Notes under the pieces: generated by a model | What the model was told of the DNA's origin: nothing | Databases searched by the model: none | Seen by the model: only the letters and a program-made list of their open reading frames with translations | DNA from: Pelomonas sp963422775 | GTDB taxonomy: Bacteria; Pseudomonadota; Gammaproteobacteria; Burkholderiales; Burkholderiaceae_C | Length of the DNA stretch: 64,000 bases | Assembly: GCA_963422775.4 (NCBI GenBank) | Contig: CAUJSJ030000147.1 | Span: 13,973 to 77,972 of the forward strand | Reading direction: 5' to 3' | Translations under genes and position numbers: made by a program | Shown: positions 43,204 to 51,778 of the stretch, one piece after another | How positions within the stretch are numbered: the first letter of the stretch is position 1 | Layout: the number at the start of each line of letters is the position of its first letter

Positions 43204-43521
43204 ATGGGTGAAATTGTTTCGTTCTATTCTTACAAAGGTGGCGTTGGGCGCACGATGACCATCGCAAATGCGGCCGCCATATTGGCAGCGCGAGGTTGGC
43301 GTGTACTGGCTATCGATTGGGATCTAGAGGCTCCAGGCCTTCATTACTATTTTCCTCAGGCCATGGCGAGCAACTCTGGGCTGCATGGTTTGATGGATCT
43401 GATGGTGTCCGCAGCTACAGGCGGTGAACGGCTCGACTGGCGTTCGTGCACGATTAAATGCTTCACGAATACGAAGGGACTTCCCACCTTCTGGCTGACG
43501 GCGTCGAGGCGCCAAGATTGA
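43204..43521 (+). pseudogene. KGGVGRT ParA-like ATPase, N-terminal fragment cut by an IS
   Basis: Codes for the start of a MinD/ParA-type ATPase with the deviant Walker A KGGVGRT (residues 11-17) and the LAIDWDLEAPGL strand. Only 43204-43470 (89 codons) is native; the last 17 residues (from TKGLPTFW) come from the inserted element, with a stop at 43519. Its continuation lies beyond the IS at 44973. Removing 43471-44972 joins TNT-less FTN to GLRLDLLPSG in frame and restores one gene to 48443. The intact gene began as an operon partner of the TIR gene, 13 bases upstream. It starts at ATG 43204. Confidence 0.88.
43475..43485 (+). repeat. IS left subterminal inverted repeat
   Basis: AGGGACTTCCC, 4 bases inside the proposed left end, is the exact inverse of the right copy at 44955-44965. 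Subterminal rather than terminal repeats are typical of IS1111-type elements. Confidence 0.85.
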
Positions 43522-43564
43522 TGGTGCGAATCGTCAATCTGCAAGCCTGTGAAAGGGGAAGCCC

Positions 43565-44647
43565 ATGAACGAGATTACCCGAGTCGGGGTCGATCTGGCC
43601 AAGCGCGTGATCCAGATTCACGCCATTGATGCAGCCGGCCGCGTGGTTGCCGCCAAAGCCCTGCCCGCCGACAAGTTTGCCGCCTGGTGCGTGCAATTGC
43701 CGCCGGGCTGTCTGGTGGCGATGGAGGCCTGCGGCGGCGCCCACCACTGGGCGCGCAAGCTGCGCGGTTTCGGATTGGACGTCCGCCTCATCGCCGGCCA
43801 CTTCGTCACGCCCTATCGCATGGCGGGCAAGGGCGGCAAGAACGATGCGGCGGACGCCGCTGCGATCTGCGAGGCCGCAGGCCGGCCCCACATGCGCTTC
43901 GTGCCGGTGAAGACGCCCGCCCAGCAGGCCCTGCTGGCCATCCACCGGCTGCGCGAGGGCTACAAGGAAGACCGCACCGCTTGCATCAATCGCATCCGTG
44001 GCCTGCTCACCGAGTTCGGCATCGTCTTTGCGCAAAGCCCCGAGGCGCTGCGCCTGGGCCTGGCTGACGTGCTGGAGGACGCCAGCAACGAGTTGCCCGG
44101 CATTGCCCGACTGGCGATTCAAGAAGCCCGGCTGCACTGGATTGAACTGGAGTGCCACATCGCCCGCTGCGACGAGCGCATCACTGCGCATGTGCGCTCG
44201 GACGAGCAGGCCAAGGCCGCTGCTCAACTCGCCGGCATCGGCCCGGTCACCGCGTCGGCGCTGGTGGCCACCGTGGGCGACTTCAAGCAGTTCAGGAATG
44301 GCGCACAGTTCGGCTCGTGGCTCGGCCTGGTGCCACGGCAGAACTCCAGCGGTGGCAAGACGGTGCTGGGGCGCATCACCAAGCGTGGCGACGACTACCT
44401 GCGCACGCTGCTGATCCAGGGCGCCAAGTCGGCCGTGATGACGGCGCACAAACGCACGGACAAGATCTCGCAGTGGCTGGTGCAGTTGCTGGCCCGCGTG
44501 GGCTGGCAGAAGGCGGTGGTGGCGCTGGCCAACAAGAACGCCCGCATCGTCTGGGCGCTACTGGCCAAGGGGCGCGTGTTCGACCCGAACTACGTGTCGG
44601 TCAAGCCGGGTGAACTGCTGGCGCTACCCGTCGAGATGCCGGCCTGA
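43565..44647 (+). CDS. IS110-family transposase (DEDD recombinase)
   Basis: A 360-residue transposase. The N-terminal RuvC-like domain has acidic residues in VGVDLAKRVIQIH, AMEACGGAHHWAR and KNDAADAAAI (the DEDD set). The C-terminal Tnp20 domain has AGIGPVTASALVATVG, GLVPRQNSSGGKTVLGRITKRGDDYLR, with a likely catalytic Ser. These enzymes work with an element-encoded guide RNA that recognises donor and target. It starts at ATG 43565 (MNEITRVGVDLAK) after GGGGAAG. Both catalytic regions are intact, so the element may be mobile. Confidence 0.95.
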   Translation: MNEITRVGVDLAKRVIQIHAIDAAGRVVAAKALPADKFAAWCVQLPPGCLVAMEACGGAHHWARKLRGFGLDVRLIAGHFVTPYRMAGKGGKNDAADAAAICEAAGRPHMRFVPVKTPAQQALLAIHRLREGYKEDRTACINRIRGLLTEFGIVFAQSPEALRLGLADVLEDASNELPGIARLAIQEARLHWIELECHIARCDERITAHVRSDEQAKAAAQLAGIGPVTASALVATVGDFKQFRNGAQFGSWLGLVPRQNSSGGKTVLGRITKRGDDYLRTLLIQGAKSAVMTAHKRTDKISQWLVQLLARVGWQKAVVALANKNARIVWALLAKGRVFDPNYVSVKPGELLALPVEMPA

Positions 44648-44972
44648 AAACCCCCTTCCCAACGAACAAGTTCTTCCCGAAGACGTGCGTTCGAAGATGC
44701 ATCACACAGGTCAGACCGGCAGCAGGCAAGCTCGACTAACCCTGTGCCGCGCCCATGGTGGCGACGGCGGCGAACGAATGGAGCCCTGCTGAGCGGTTGG
44801 TATCTGGGCCCGCACCGAAACCCGAGTGCAACAAGGCCGCCTGTAGATGTGCAGTCTGTTCTCTGTGGTGCTGCATCGAACCCGAACTCAGGTATTGAGG
44901 AAAACAGCAAAGGCGACTATCGAAAACAGCCCGAACCCAACTGCTTGATTAACCGGGAAGTCCCTGTAGAAT
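44648..44972 (+). ncRNA. IS right-end non-coding region, candidate bridge/seek RNA
   Basis: IS1111-type elements are known to encode their guide RNA after the transposase. This 325-base stretch has no credible gene. It contains ACGAATGG (44774-44781), equal to the rejoined target across GAAT, TAACCC (44737-44742), complementary to the right flank GGGTTA, and CCTGTAGA (44840-44847), equal to the right element end (44963-44970). Their order (target-like first, donor-like second) fits a two-loop guide. Eight-base matches in this length are not rare enough to prove it. Confidence 0.45.
44955..44965 (+). repeat. IS right subterminal inverted repeat
   Basis: GGGAAGTCCCT, the exact inverse of 43475-43485. 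It ends 7 bases before the proposed right boundary, against 4 on the left. Confidence 0.85.
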
Positions 44973-45059
44973 GGGTTAAGACTCGACCTGCTTCCTTCGG
45001 GTGTCGGCCGACAAGGATACGAAACTGCAGTTGCGAATTTCAACTGGGCAGAGTTCTTC

Positions 45060-48000
45060 GTGCACCACAAAGGCGAGCAGTTCCTCGAGAATCTTCGCAA
45101 TGAGTGGATGAGCGAATACGACTTCGTGCTGATCGACAGTCGAACTGGCATTACAGATACGAGCGGCATATGCACGATATTCATGCCTGACATCTTGGTA
45201 TTAGTGCTAACAGCCAATGAACAGTCGCTTGCAGGAACAGAGTACGTCACCAAGCACGCGCCAGTGCGGCGTGATCAGCTCAAAAAATCGCGCCCCCCAT
45301 TAACTCTAGTTCCTGTCATTTCTCGATGGGATGGGCGAGAAGAGACCAAAGAAGCGGATGTGTGGCTCAATAGTATTCAGAGCCGATTGACTCATTGCGT
45401 GACCGATTGGTTCCCGACCGGGCGCGATGTCAAAGAGCTGTTTATGTCACTACGCATTCCCCATGTGGCATATTTCAGTTTCGGCGAAAAACTTCCTGCG
45501 CTCACAGACAGCACGACCGACACAGAAAAGCCGGGTTTCTATTACTCAAAGTTGGCAGACCTGTTGGAAGCGCTCTCCGATCCACTCAGTGATCTCGATA
45601 GGCTGTGGCGACCACGGAATAACATGCGAGGTTGGCGCAAGGTGGCGCTCATTGGCAAATCAGCGAAGCTGCAAGAATACTGGCCTGTAATGACTACGCT
45701 CTTGAGAAATAACGGAATTGAAGTAGTAGTGCAGGACGAACTTCAGTCGTTGTCGCAGTCGAGTCCGGCAGTCCTTCGCGAAGTCATTGGCAACGTTGAT
45801 GCCGCCATTATGCTGATAGGAAACGACCTGCGCGCGCCCTCTTCGCCGAATGTTAAGTCGCATTTGGAAATCGAGTATGAACTCATTCGGGAATTGGAAA
45901 TACCTCTGTTTGCCTTTGTTTTCAAGGATAGGTCGTCGAGATTCAACGAAAGCTCAGAACACCACAGTGCGAAAGATCGATTTTTGGATCGCATTCGAAG
46001 GGAGTATGTAATCAGCGAGTTTACGAACGGGTCTGACTTGCGATCGAAATTGACGACGCTCTTGTCGCAACTGACTCGTAAGATCTCAGGCACGCAGTTG
46101 GCGAAACACGCTCCCAAAGTGCTGTTTGGTCGTGAGACGGAATTGGCAGCGCTGGATGCGGCCTGGGACAGCGACACGTTGAACGTCTACACGCTGGTGG
46201 CCTGGGGTGGAGCGGGCAAGACTTCGCTGGTGTTCCACTGGGTGCAGACTCGCTTGGCAGCCAAGGACTGGCCCAGCGTCGAGCGCTATTTCGACTGGAG
46301 CTTCTACAGCCAGGGGACGGGCGAAAGCCGACAGCACTCCGCCGACCTGTTCATCGCCAAAGCCCTTGAATTCTTCGGCGACCCCGATCCGACCCAGGGC
46401 GGGCCGCATGAGCGCGGCGCGCGGCTGGCCGGGCTGATTCGCCAGCATCGCACGCTGCTCATCCTCGACGGCATCGAGCCGCTGCAATACCCGCCGGGCG
46501 ATCCGCAGGCCGGGCGGCTGAAAGACCCGGCCCTCGACGCGCTGCTGCGCGAACTCGCCGCCGAGAACCCCGGCCTGGTCGTCATCACGACCCGCTTACA
46601 CCTCGCGAACGTCGAGGGGTGGGCAACTGCCGCCGAGCAAAAGCTCGACAAACTAGCCCAGGAAGCGGCGGTCGCTCTACTGCGGCACCTGCAGATCGTG
46701 GGCGCCGACGAGGAGTTGCACGCCGCGTGGCGAGATGCCGGCGGCCACGCGCTAACGCTCAGTTTGCTCGGTCACTTCATCGCCGACGCCTTCGATGACC
46801 GCGACATCCGTCACTACCGCGAGCTGAAGTTCGAAGCGGCCGACCAGGAGCACCAGGGTCGCTCGGCGTTCAAGGTGATGCTCGCCTACGAGCGCTGGCT
46901 GCAGAGCGGCGGGCCGGAGCGTCAGCGGGAACTGGCCGTGCTGCGGCTGACCGGCGTGTTCGACCGGCCGATGGCCAAGACTTGCCTGCAAGCCCTGCGC
47001 GCAGAACCGGCGATTTCGGGGCTGACCGAAGCGCTGGTGAAGCTGACACCGCAGCAGTGGAATATCGCGGTGAAACGGCTGAGCGAAGTCGAGTTGCTCT
47101 CCGTCTCGCCTGACACGATCGACGCCCATCCGCTGGTCCGCGAGTACTTCGCGGTGCAACTGAAGCGCGAGCAGCCCCAGGCATTCCAAGCAGCCCACTC
47201 GCGGCTGTTCGACTATCTGTGCGAGAACACACCGCACCACCCAGACGGACTCGACGGACTGGCCCCGCTCTACGAAGCCGTCTCCCACGGCTGCCTCGCC
47301 GGACGACATCAGGAGGCGTGCGACAAGGTCTACGTCGACCGCATCCTCCGCGGAAGGGGGAGCGATGGCTTCTACAGCACCTTCAAGCTCGGGGCGATCG
47401 GGGCCGACCTCGCGGCGGTGGCGGCTTTCTTCGACGAGCCTTGGAGCCATGTGTCGACTAACCTGACCGCAGCCGATCAGGCTTGGCTGCTGAACGAGGC
47501 CGCATTCCGTCTCCGGGCCCTCGGTCGCCTGACCGAAGCGCTGCAGCCGATGCGTGCTTCTGGGGAGATGGATGTCGGGGTTGCCGAGTGGAATGGGGCT
47601 GCGGTCAGCTACAGCAATCTGAGCGAGTTGGAGGTAGCGCTGGGCCGGTTGCCGGACGCCGTGACCGACGCCCGCCAGTTGATCGCCCATGCCGACCGGA
47701 GCGGCGATGCGTTCTGGCGAATGGCCGCTCGCACCACGGCGACGGATGCCTTGCATCAGTTCGGCCAGCGGGCCGAAGCCGGCGCTCTCTTCGCCGAGGC
47801 CGAACGGATGCAGCAGGAGATGCAGCCGCAGCTCAACCTGCTCTATTCGGTGCAAGGCTTCCAATACTGCGACTGGCTGCTGGCCCCCGCCGAACAGGCC
47901 GCTTGGCGGTGCTGGCTGGATCAGCCCCTCTCAAATTCCAAGTCTCAAATCTTAGATGGCCTTGCCGAGGTCGAACGCCGGGCGACGACGACATTGGACT

Positions 48001-48443
48001 GGGGCACGCAGTTCGCCGCCCTCCTCGACATCGCCCTCGATCACCTGACGCTTGCCCGCGTCGGGCTAATCCGGGCGATGCTGGAAGCCGGTCCCATGAA
48101 CCTGCAGCCAACGCTAGACCTGCCGCACGTCGCCGCCGCCGTCAACGGCCTCCGCGCCGCAGGAACGATGGATCACCTTCCCCGCGGCCTGCTCACCGCC
48201 GCGCTCTACCACTTCATCCGCGGCGAGCCCGCCCTTGCGCAGAAGCACCTGGCCGAAGCCCAGCAGATTGCCGAGCGTGGCCCGATGCCGCTCTTCCTCG
48301 CCGACATCCATCTGACGCGAGCCCGCCTGTTCCGCGACCGCGAGGCCCTCACCCAAGCCGCCACCCTCATCCGCGCCCTCGGCTATGGCCGCCGCACCGA
48401 GGAACTCGCCACCGCCGAAAAGGCCCTGGCCTCACCCGGATGA
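45060..48443 (+). CDS. ParA-like/TIR-like/STAND/TPR protein, C-terminal part of a split gene
   Basis: Numbering from GTG 45060 this is 1127 residues; the native frame continues up to 44973 at the IS border. Residues 1-185 are the rest of a ParA-like ATPase (EYDFVLIDSRTGITDTSG, LVLVLTANEQSLAGTE). About 192-335 is a TIR-like/DUF4062-type domain (KVALIGKSAKLQEYWPVM, DAAIMLIGNDLR, HLEIEYELIRELEIPLFAF). From 339 comes a STAND ATPase: FGRETELAALDAAWD, Walker A GGAGKTS (383-389), LLILDGIEP, VVITTR, and TPR-like helices. The whole gene would be about 1245 residues. As written it lacks the Walker A of the first ATPase; whether GTG 45060 is used is unknown. The first 1.1 kb is AT-richer than the repeat copy that follows. 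Confidence 0.82.
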   Translation: MHHKGEQFLENLRNEWMSEYDFVLIDSRTGITDTSGICTIFMPDILVLVLTANEQSLAGTEYVTKHAPVRRDQLKKSRPPLTLVPVISRWDGREETKEADVWLNSIQSRLTHCVTDWFPTGRDVKELFMSLRIPHVAYFSFGEKLPALTDSTTDTEKPGFYYSKLADLLEALSDPLSDLDRLWRPRNNMRGWRKVALIGKSAKLQEYWPVMTTLLRNNGIEVVVQDELQSLSQSSPAVLREVIGNVDAAIMLIGNDLRAPSSPNVKSHLEIEYELIRELEIPLFAFVFKDRSSRFNESSEHHSAKDRFLDRIRREYVISEFTNGSDLRSKLTTLLSQLTRKISGTQLAKHAPKVLFGRETELAALDAAWDSDTLNVYTLVAWGGAGKTSLVFHWVQTRLAAKDWPSVERYFDWSFYSQGTGESRQHSADLFIAKALEFFGDPDPTQGGPHERGARLAGLIRQHRTLLILDGIEPLQYPPGDPQAGRLKDPALDALLRELAAENPGLVVITTRLHLANVEGWATAAEQKLDKLAQEAAVALLRHLQIVGADEELHAAWRDAGGHALTLSLLGHFIADAFDDRDIRHYRELKFEAADQEHQGRSAFKVMLAYERWLQSGGPERQRELAVLRLTGVFDRPMAKTCLQALRAEPAISGLTEALVKLTPQQWNIAVKRLSEVELLSVSPDTIDAHPLVREYFAVQLKREQPQAFQAAHSRLFDYLCENTPHHPDGLDGLAPLYEAVSHGCLAGRHQEACDKVYVDRILRGRGSDGFYSTFKLGAIGADLAAVAAFFDEPWSHVSTNLTAADQAWLLNEAAFRLRALGRLTEALQPMRASGEMDVGVAEWNGAAVSYSNLSELEVALGRLPDAVTDARQLIAHADRSGDAFWRMAARTTATDALHQFGQRAEAGALFAEAERMQQEMQPQLNLLYSVQGFQYCDWLLAPAEQAAWRCWLDQPLSNSKSQILDGLAEVERRATTTLDWGTQFAALLDIALDHLTLARVGLIRAMLEAGPMNLQPTLDLPHVAAAVNGLRAAGTMDHLPRGLLTAALYHFIRGEPALAQKHLAEAQQIAERGPMPLFLADIHLTRARLFRDREALTQAATLIRALGYGRRTEELATAEKALASPG
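46074..48443 (+). repeat. Direct repeat copy 2 (STAND/TPR module)
   Basis: Counterpart of 40152-42524. It begins at the same TRKISGTQ border and ends at the stop codons, with small differences scattered evenly plus a few short indels. The preceding N-terminal sequences of the two proteins share no obvious nucleotide similarity. Confidence 0.9.
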
Positions 48444-48476
48444 TTCATGCCCTCCCGGCGCCCGGCCAGATGGCAA

Positions 48477-48502
48477 AAGGGCACCGCAAGCGGTGCCCTT
48501 TC
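48477..48502. terminator. Bidirectional terminator between island and TonB receptor gene
   Basis: AAAGGGCACCGC (48477-48488) and GCGGTGCCCTTT (48491-48502) form a 12-bp stem with an AA loop and T/A-rich edges on both sides. It lies between the end of the split STAND gene (48443) and the converging TonB receptor stop (48541), so it can serve both strands. Confidence 0.85.
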
Positions 48503-48540
48503 TTCATGGCGAGCCGGGTTGCCCCGGCCCGGAGGCTTCA

Positions 48541-51500
48541 TCAGAAGCTGTACTGCGCGCTGACCCGGTAGCCGCGGCCCGACGTGAAGTAGTTGTGGCC
48601 GATCATGCCGATGTGCTGCTGCATGATCTGCTTGTACGTCTTGTTGGTCAGGTTGGTGGCATCCAGGCCCAGGGACAGATCGTTGCCGACCTTCACGTGC
48701 AGACCGGCATCCACCTGCCCATACCCGTCAGCCCACAGCGGCAGACCCACGGGCAGGTTGTGCTGACCGTAAGTGGCGCTCGCCGGGTTGGTGTCCAGCG
48801 CATTGGTCTGGTTCGGGCCGGTGTTGTCCGAGTTCAGCGCCACGCCGTAGAGGTATTTGCCGCGGTAGTTGTAGGCGATGCGCGCGGAGATCGGACCACG
48901 GTCGTAGAGCAGCGCGATGTTGAAGGTGTTCTTCGACAGGTTGTCCAGCGGCATGTCGCCGAAGGAGCGGCCATCGGTGTCGCAGCCGTTGATGTACAGG
49001 TTCAGGTTGTCCTGGCCTGCACCCGGTGAGCAATAGCCGGTGTACACCGCGTTGTAGCGCTTGACCTTGCTGTCCACGTAGGTGTAGTTGGCCTGCAGGC
49101 CAATGCCCTGCAGCAGCGAAGGCAGCCCCTCGAAGTACTGCTGGTAGGCCAGTTCCACGCCGCGCGCGTAACCCTTGGCACCGTTGACCGGGCCGTTCAG
49201 CACGAAGTTGACCGGCTTGCCGTTGGCGTCGTTGATCGTGCGGTTGAAGGCCTGGTTGACGATGATGTCCTTCAGGTTCTTGTTGAAGACGGCCATCGTC
49301 ATCGAACCGTTCTTCGCGAAGTACCACTCGGCCGTGATGTCCTCCTGGTCCGACCGGATCGGCTTGAGTTCCGGGTTGCCGCTGGCCGTGCCGGTCAGGT
49401 TCACCTTCTTGACGTTGGGCGGCACGCTGGTCGCATCCACCTCGATGGTCTGGTTCATCTGCAGGAAGCCCTGCATCTGGCTGAACTGCGGGCGCGCCAG
49501 CGCACGCGACGCGGCGAAGCGGAACTGCAGGCTGCCGTCGGCCGTGGCCTTGTACTTCAGGTTCAGGCTGGGCAGCCAGTCCGTGAAGCTCTGGTTGAAG
49601 TTCTGCTCCTTGGCGAACGGCGTCAGCTGCGGCACCGCCAGGCCCACCGCACCGGCCGGGGCGGCCTGCGTGGTCAGGATGGTGTAGCCGTCGGCCTGGT
49701 TCTTGGTGTGAACCACGCGCAGGCCGACGTTGCCGTCGACAGGGAGCCCGACCTCATCGAAGGAGAAGCGCAGCTGGCTGTAGGCCGCCGTGGTGGTCTC
49801 GGCCTGGGTGTTGCGGCCGGCCGGGTCGGTGCCGAAGGAGGTGGGGTGCCACGCACCGCCGCCCTGGATGCTGTTGGCCTGCTGCGGGCAGCCCGCGCCG
49901 TCCCAGCCCGGCTTGAAGTTCGTGCACTCGTTCAGGTAGAGCTGGTGCAGCTTGTTGTAGCTGTTGGGCCAGTCGAACGCGACCGAAGCGGCCGGGAAAT
50001 ACAGCGACGGCAGGTTGGCCTTGCCACCGCCCATGAAATCGCCGTAGGTGTTCTTGTAGGTGGGAATGTCGGAAGCCTTGGTGATGTAGGCCAGGTCGCC
50101 GATGTTCCAGCCCAGTTGCCAGGCGTGGGTGATGGTCGCCCAGTTGTAGCTCGGGTTGCTGTTGACGGTCTCGGCGTCGCGCTTGGCGATGCGCACGCCG
50201 AAGCGCAGGTCGTTGAGGATCTTGCTGTCGTGGAAGACCCAGCGCGCGTCGCCCTTCCAGGCCTTCTGCGTGCCCTTGCCCTTGTCCAGGTGGTCCATCA
50301 TCATGGCCCAGTAGTACTTGCTGGGGTCGTTGAGGATGGCCAGGTCGCTGGCGTCGAACACCAGGCGCGGCATGGAGCCGGTGTAGTCCACCTGCTCCTT
50401 GGGCAGCGACACGGCGGTGCCCACCGTCGAGTCGAAGTTGTTGGTCTTGGAGCGGATGTACTGGAAGTCCGACGTCAGCGTGAGCTGGTCGTTGACCTTG
50501 CCGGCGATCTTCCAGGCCAGCTCGTCGGTCTGCGAGTTGCGCTTGGAGTAGCGCGTCTGGTTCTCGACCTCCAGGCCGTCGTACTGGCCGTTGCCCAGCG
50601 ACTTGCCGGTCAGCGTGCCCTTGGTCAGCACGCCGTTGGCGTCGTAGACACCGTTCAGCACGGTCACGTTGTAGGGGTCGACCTGGGCGCTGACGTTGTT
50701 CTCGTTCCAGTTGAACTGGAACTTGGAGCGGAAGAAGGTCAGCGAGGACTCGACATCGTCCTTCTTCCACTGCAGCGCGCCGTAGACGCCGTCACGCGTG
50801 CGGTCGTAGAACTGCTGCTTCCACGACATGTCGCGGGAGAACCAGGTCTTGCTGTCCGGTGAGGCCTTGTAGAACGGGTCCAGCACCAGGCCGTCGGTGC
50901 GGTTGGAGCTCAGCGAGTGGGCCACGTCGACCAGCGCGCCGATCTTGCCCAGGTCGGTGTTCCAGGTGTTGCTCAGCAGGCCCGAGACGCTGGGCTTGTT
51001 CTTCTTGGCCAGGCTGTTGCGTGCGACGTCGACCGAGATCGAGCCCTTGAAGCCGGGGAAGTCGAAGGGCAGCGCCGTGCGCAGGTTCACGAGGCCGCCG
51101 ATGGCGCCCTCGATCTGCTCGGCCGACGGGTTCTTGTACACGTCCACGCCGGCCATCAGTTCGGGCGGCACGTCCTCGAAGCCCAGCGTGCGGCCCTGGT
51201 TGGCGCTGAAGGTCTCGCGGCCGTTCAGCGTCGAGCTGACGTAGGTCAGGCCGCGGATGTTGACGCCCGAGCCTTCGACCGAGAAGTGCACCGGGTCGTT
51301 GGAGGACGACACGCGCGACATCGTCGCGCCGACGATGCGCTGCAGCACCTCCGACACCGAGCGGTCGGGCAGCTTGCCGATCTCGTCGGCGACGACCGAG
51401 TCGACGATTTCGTCCGAGTCCTGTTTGAGCTTCTGCGCCGATGCGAGGGCGGCGCGGCGCCCGGAGACGACGACCGTCTCCAGTTGCTGCGAGCCCTTGT

Positions 51501-51618
51501 CGGCCGCCGACGCAGCGGATGCCGGCGGCGTGGCCGTCTGTGCCATCACCGGCGACGCCCAGACCATCACGGCCTGAAGCGCAGCCAGCGACAGCGTTGT
51601 CCGTTTGAAATGTCTCAT
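48541..51618 (-). CDS. TonB-dependent receptor, sugar-uptake type
   Basis: A 1025-residue outer-membrane receptor. Signal peptide (about residues 1-26, ending PVMAQ), plug domain with LETVVVSGRRAALASAQKLKQ, IGKLPDRSVSEVLQRIVGATMSR and VDVYKNPSAEQIEGAIGGLVNLRT, then a large barrel ending Phe (RVSAQYSF). This plug type is common in loci for plant polysaccharides. It is downstream of the beta-mannosidase gene on the same strand after a 160-base gap with its own LacI-like site (51700-51715), so mannan oligosaccharides are the likely ligand. Its transcript ends at a bidirectional terminator. Confidence 0.93.
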   Translation of the reverse strand: MRHFKRTTLSLAALQAVMVWASPVMAQTATPPASAASAADKGSQQLETVVVSGRRAALASAQKLKQDSDEIVDSVVADEIGKLPDRSVSEVLQRIVGATMSRVSSSNDPVHFSVEGSGVNIRGLTYVSSTLNGRETFSANQGRTLGFEDVPPELMAGVDVYKNPSAEQIEGAIGGLVNLRTALPFDFPGFKGSISVDVARNSLAKKNKPSVSGLLSNTWNTDLGKIGALVDVAHSLSSNRTDGLVLDPFYKASPDSKTWFSRDMSWKQQFYDRTRDGVYGALQWKKDDVESSLTFFRSKFQFNWNENNVSAQVDPYNVTVLNGVYDANGVLTKGTLTGKSLGNGQYDGLEVENQTRYSKRNSQTDELAWKIAGKVNDQLTLTSDFQYIRSKTNNFDSTVGTAVSLPKEQVDYTGSMPRLVFDASDLAILNDPSKYYWAMMMDHLDKGKGTQKAWKGDARWVFHDSKILNDLRFGVRIAKRDAETVNSNPSYNWATITHAWQLGWNIGDLAYITKASDIPTYKNTYGDFMGGGKANLPSLYFPAASVAFDWPNSYNKLHQLYLNECTNFKPGWDGAGCPQQANSIQGGGAWHPTSFGTDPAGRNTQAETTTAAYSQLRFSFDEVGLPVDGNVGLRVVHTKNQADGYTILTTQAAPAGAVGLAVPQLTPFAKEQNFNQSFTDWLPSLNLKYKATADGSLQFRFAASRALARPQFSQMQGFLQMNQTIEVDATSVPPNVKKVNLTGTASGNPELKPIRSDQEDITAEWYFAKNGSMTMAVFNKNLKDIIVNQAFNRTINDANGKPVNFVLNGPVNGAKGYARGVELAYQQYFEGLPSLLQGIGLQANYTYVDSKVKRYNAVYTGYCSPGAGQDNLNLYINGCDTDGRSFGDMPLDNLSKNTFNIALLYDRGPISARIAYNYRGKYLYGVALNSDNTGPNQTNALDTNPASATYGQHNLPVGLPLWADGYGQVDAGLHVKVGNDLSLGLDATNLTNKTYKQIMQQHIGMIGHNYFTSGRGYRVSAQYSF

Positions 51619-51699
51619 CCTATTTGCTCCTCTTTGGTGGGAAACATCCAGCTCTCGCGAGCCTGGTGTCGGCCCTGCTGGCTTGAATGCCGCAGGTGT

Positions 51700-51715
51700 T
51701 TGGTAACGCTATCAA
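51700..51715. promoter_or_regulatory. LacI-type operator candidate before a TonB receptor gene
   Basis: TTGGTAACGCTATCAA has central CG symmetry, with 6 of 8 arm positions matching its inverse. It sits about 82 bases before the receptor start. The form (TGGTAACG-CTATCA) is like LacI-family sites described before TonB receptor genes of other proteobacteria. Confidence 0.5.
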
Positions 51716-51778
51716 TCTTTGATCTTCACCGCATCGGGAAAATCAGGGGGAGGGGAATACACGCATGATTGCTTGTCA

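Larger units (their letters stand above)
43471..44972 (+). mobile_element. IS110-family (IS1111-type) insertion sequence
   Basis: A 1502-base element lying between two copies of GAAT (43467-43470 and 44969-44972). Subterminal inverted repeats are AGGGACTTCCC (43475-43485) and GGGAAGTCCCT (44955-44965). Inside is one DEDD transposase gene (43565-44647) and a gene-free right end of about 320 bases, as expected of the IS1111 branch. Deleting it leaves one GAAT and an uninterrupted frame in the ParA-like/STAND gene, which fixes the boundaries. Whether the GAAT belongs to target or element cannot be decided from one copy. Confidence 0.9.

Noticed and set aside
44590..44910. Minus-strand open frame in the IS right end
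   Set aside because: It has no similarity to known proteins, crosses the transposase stop, and the region better fits a guide-RNA locus.
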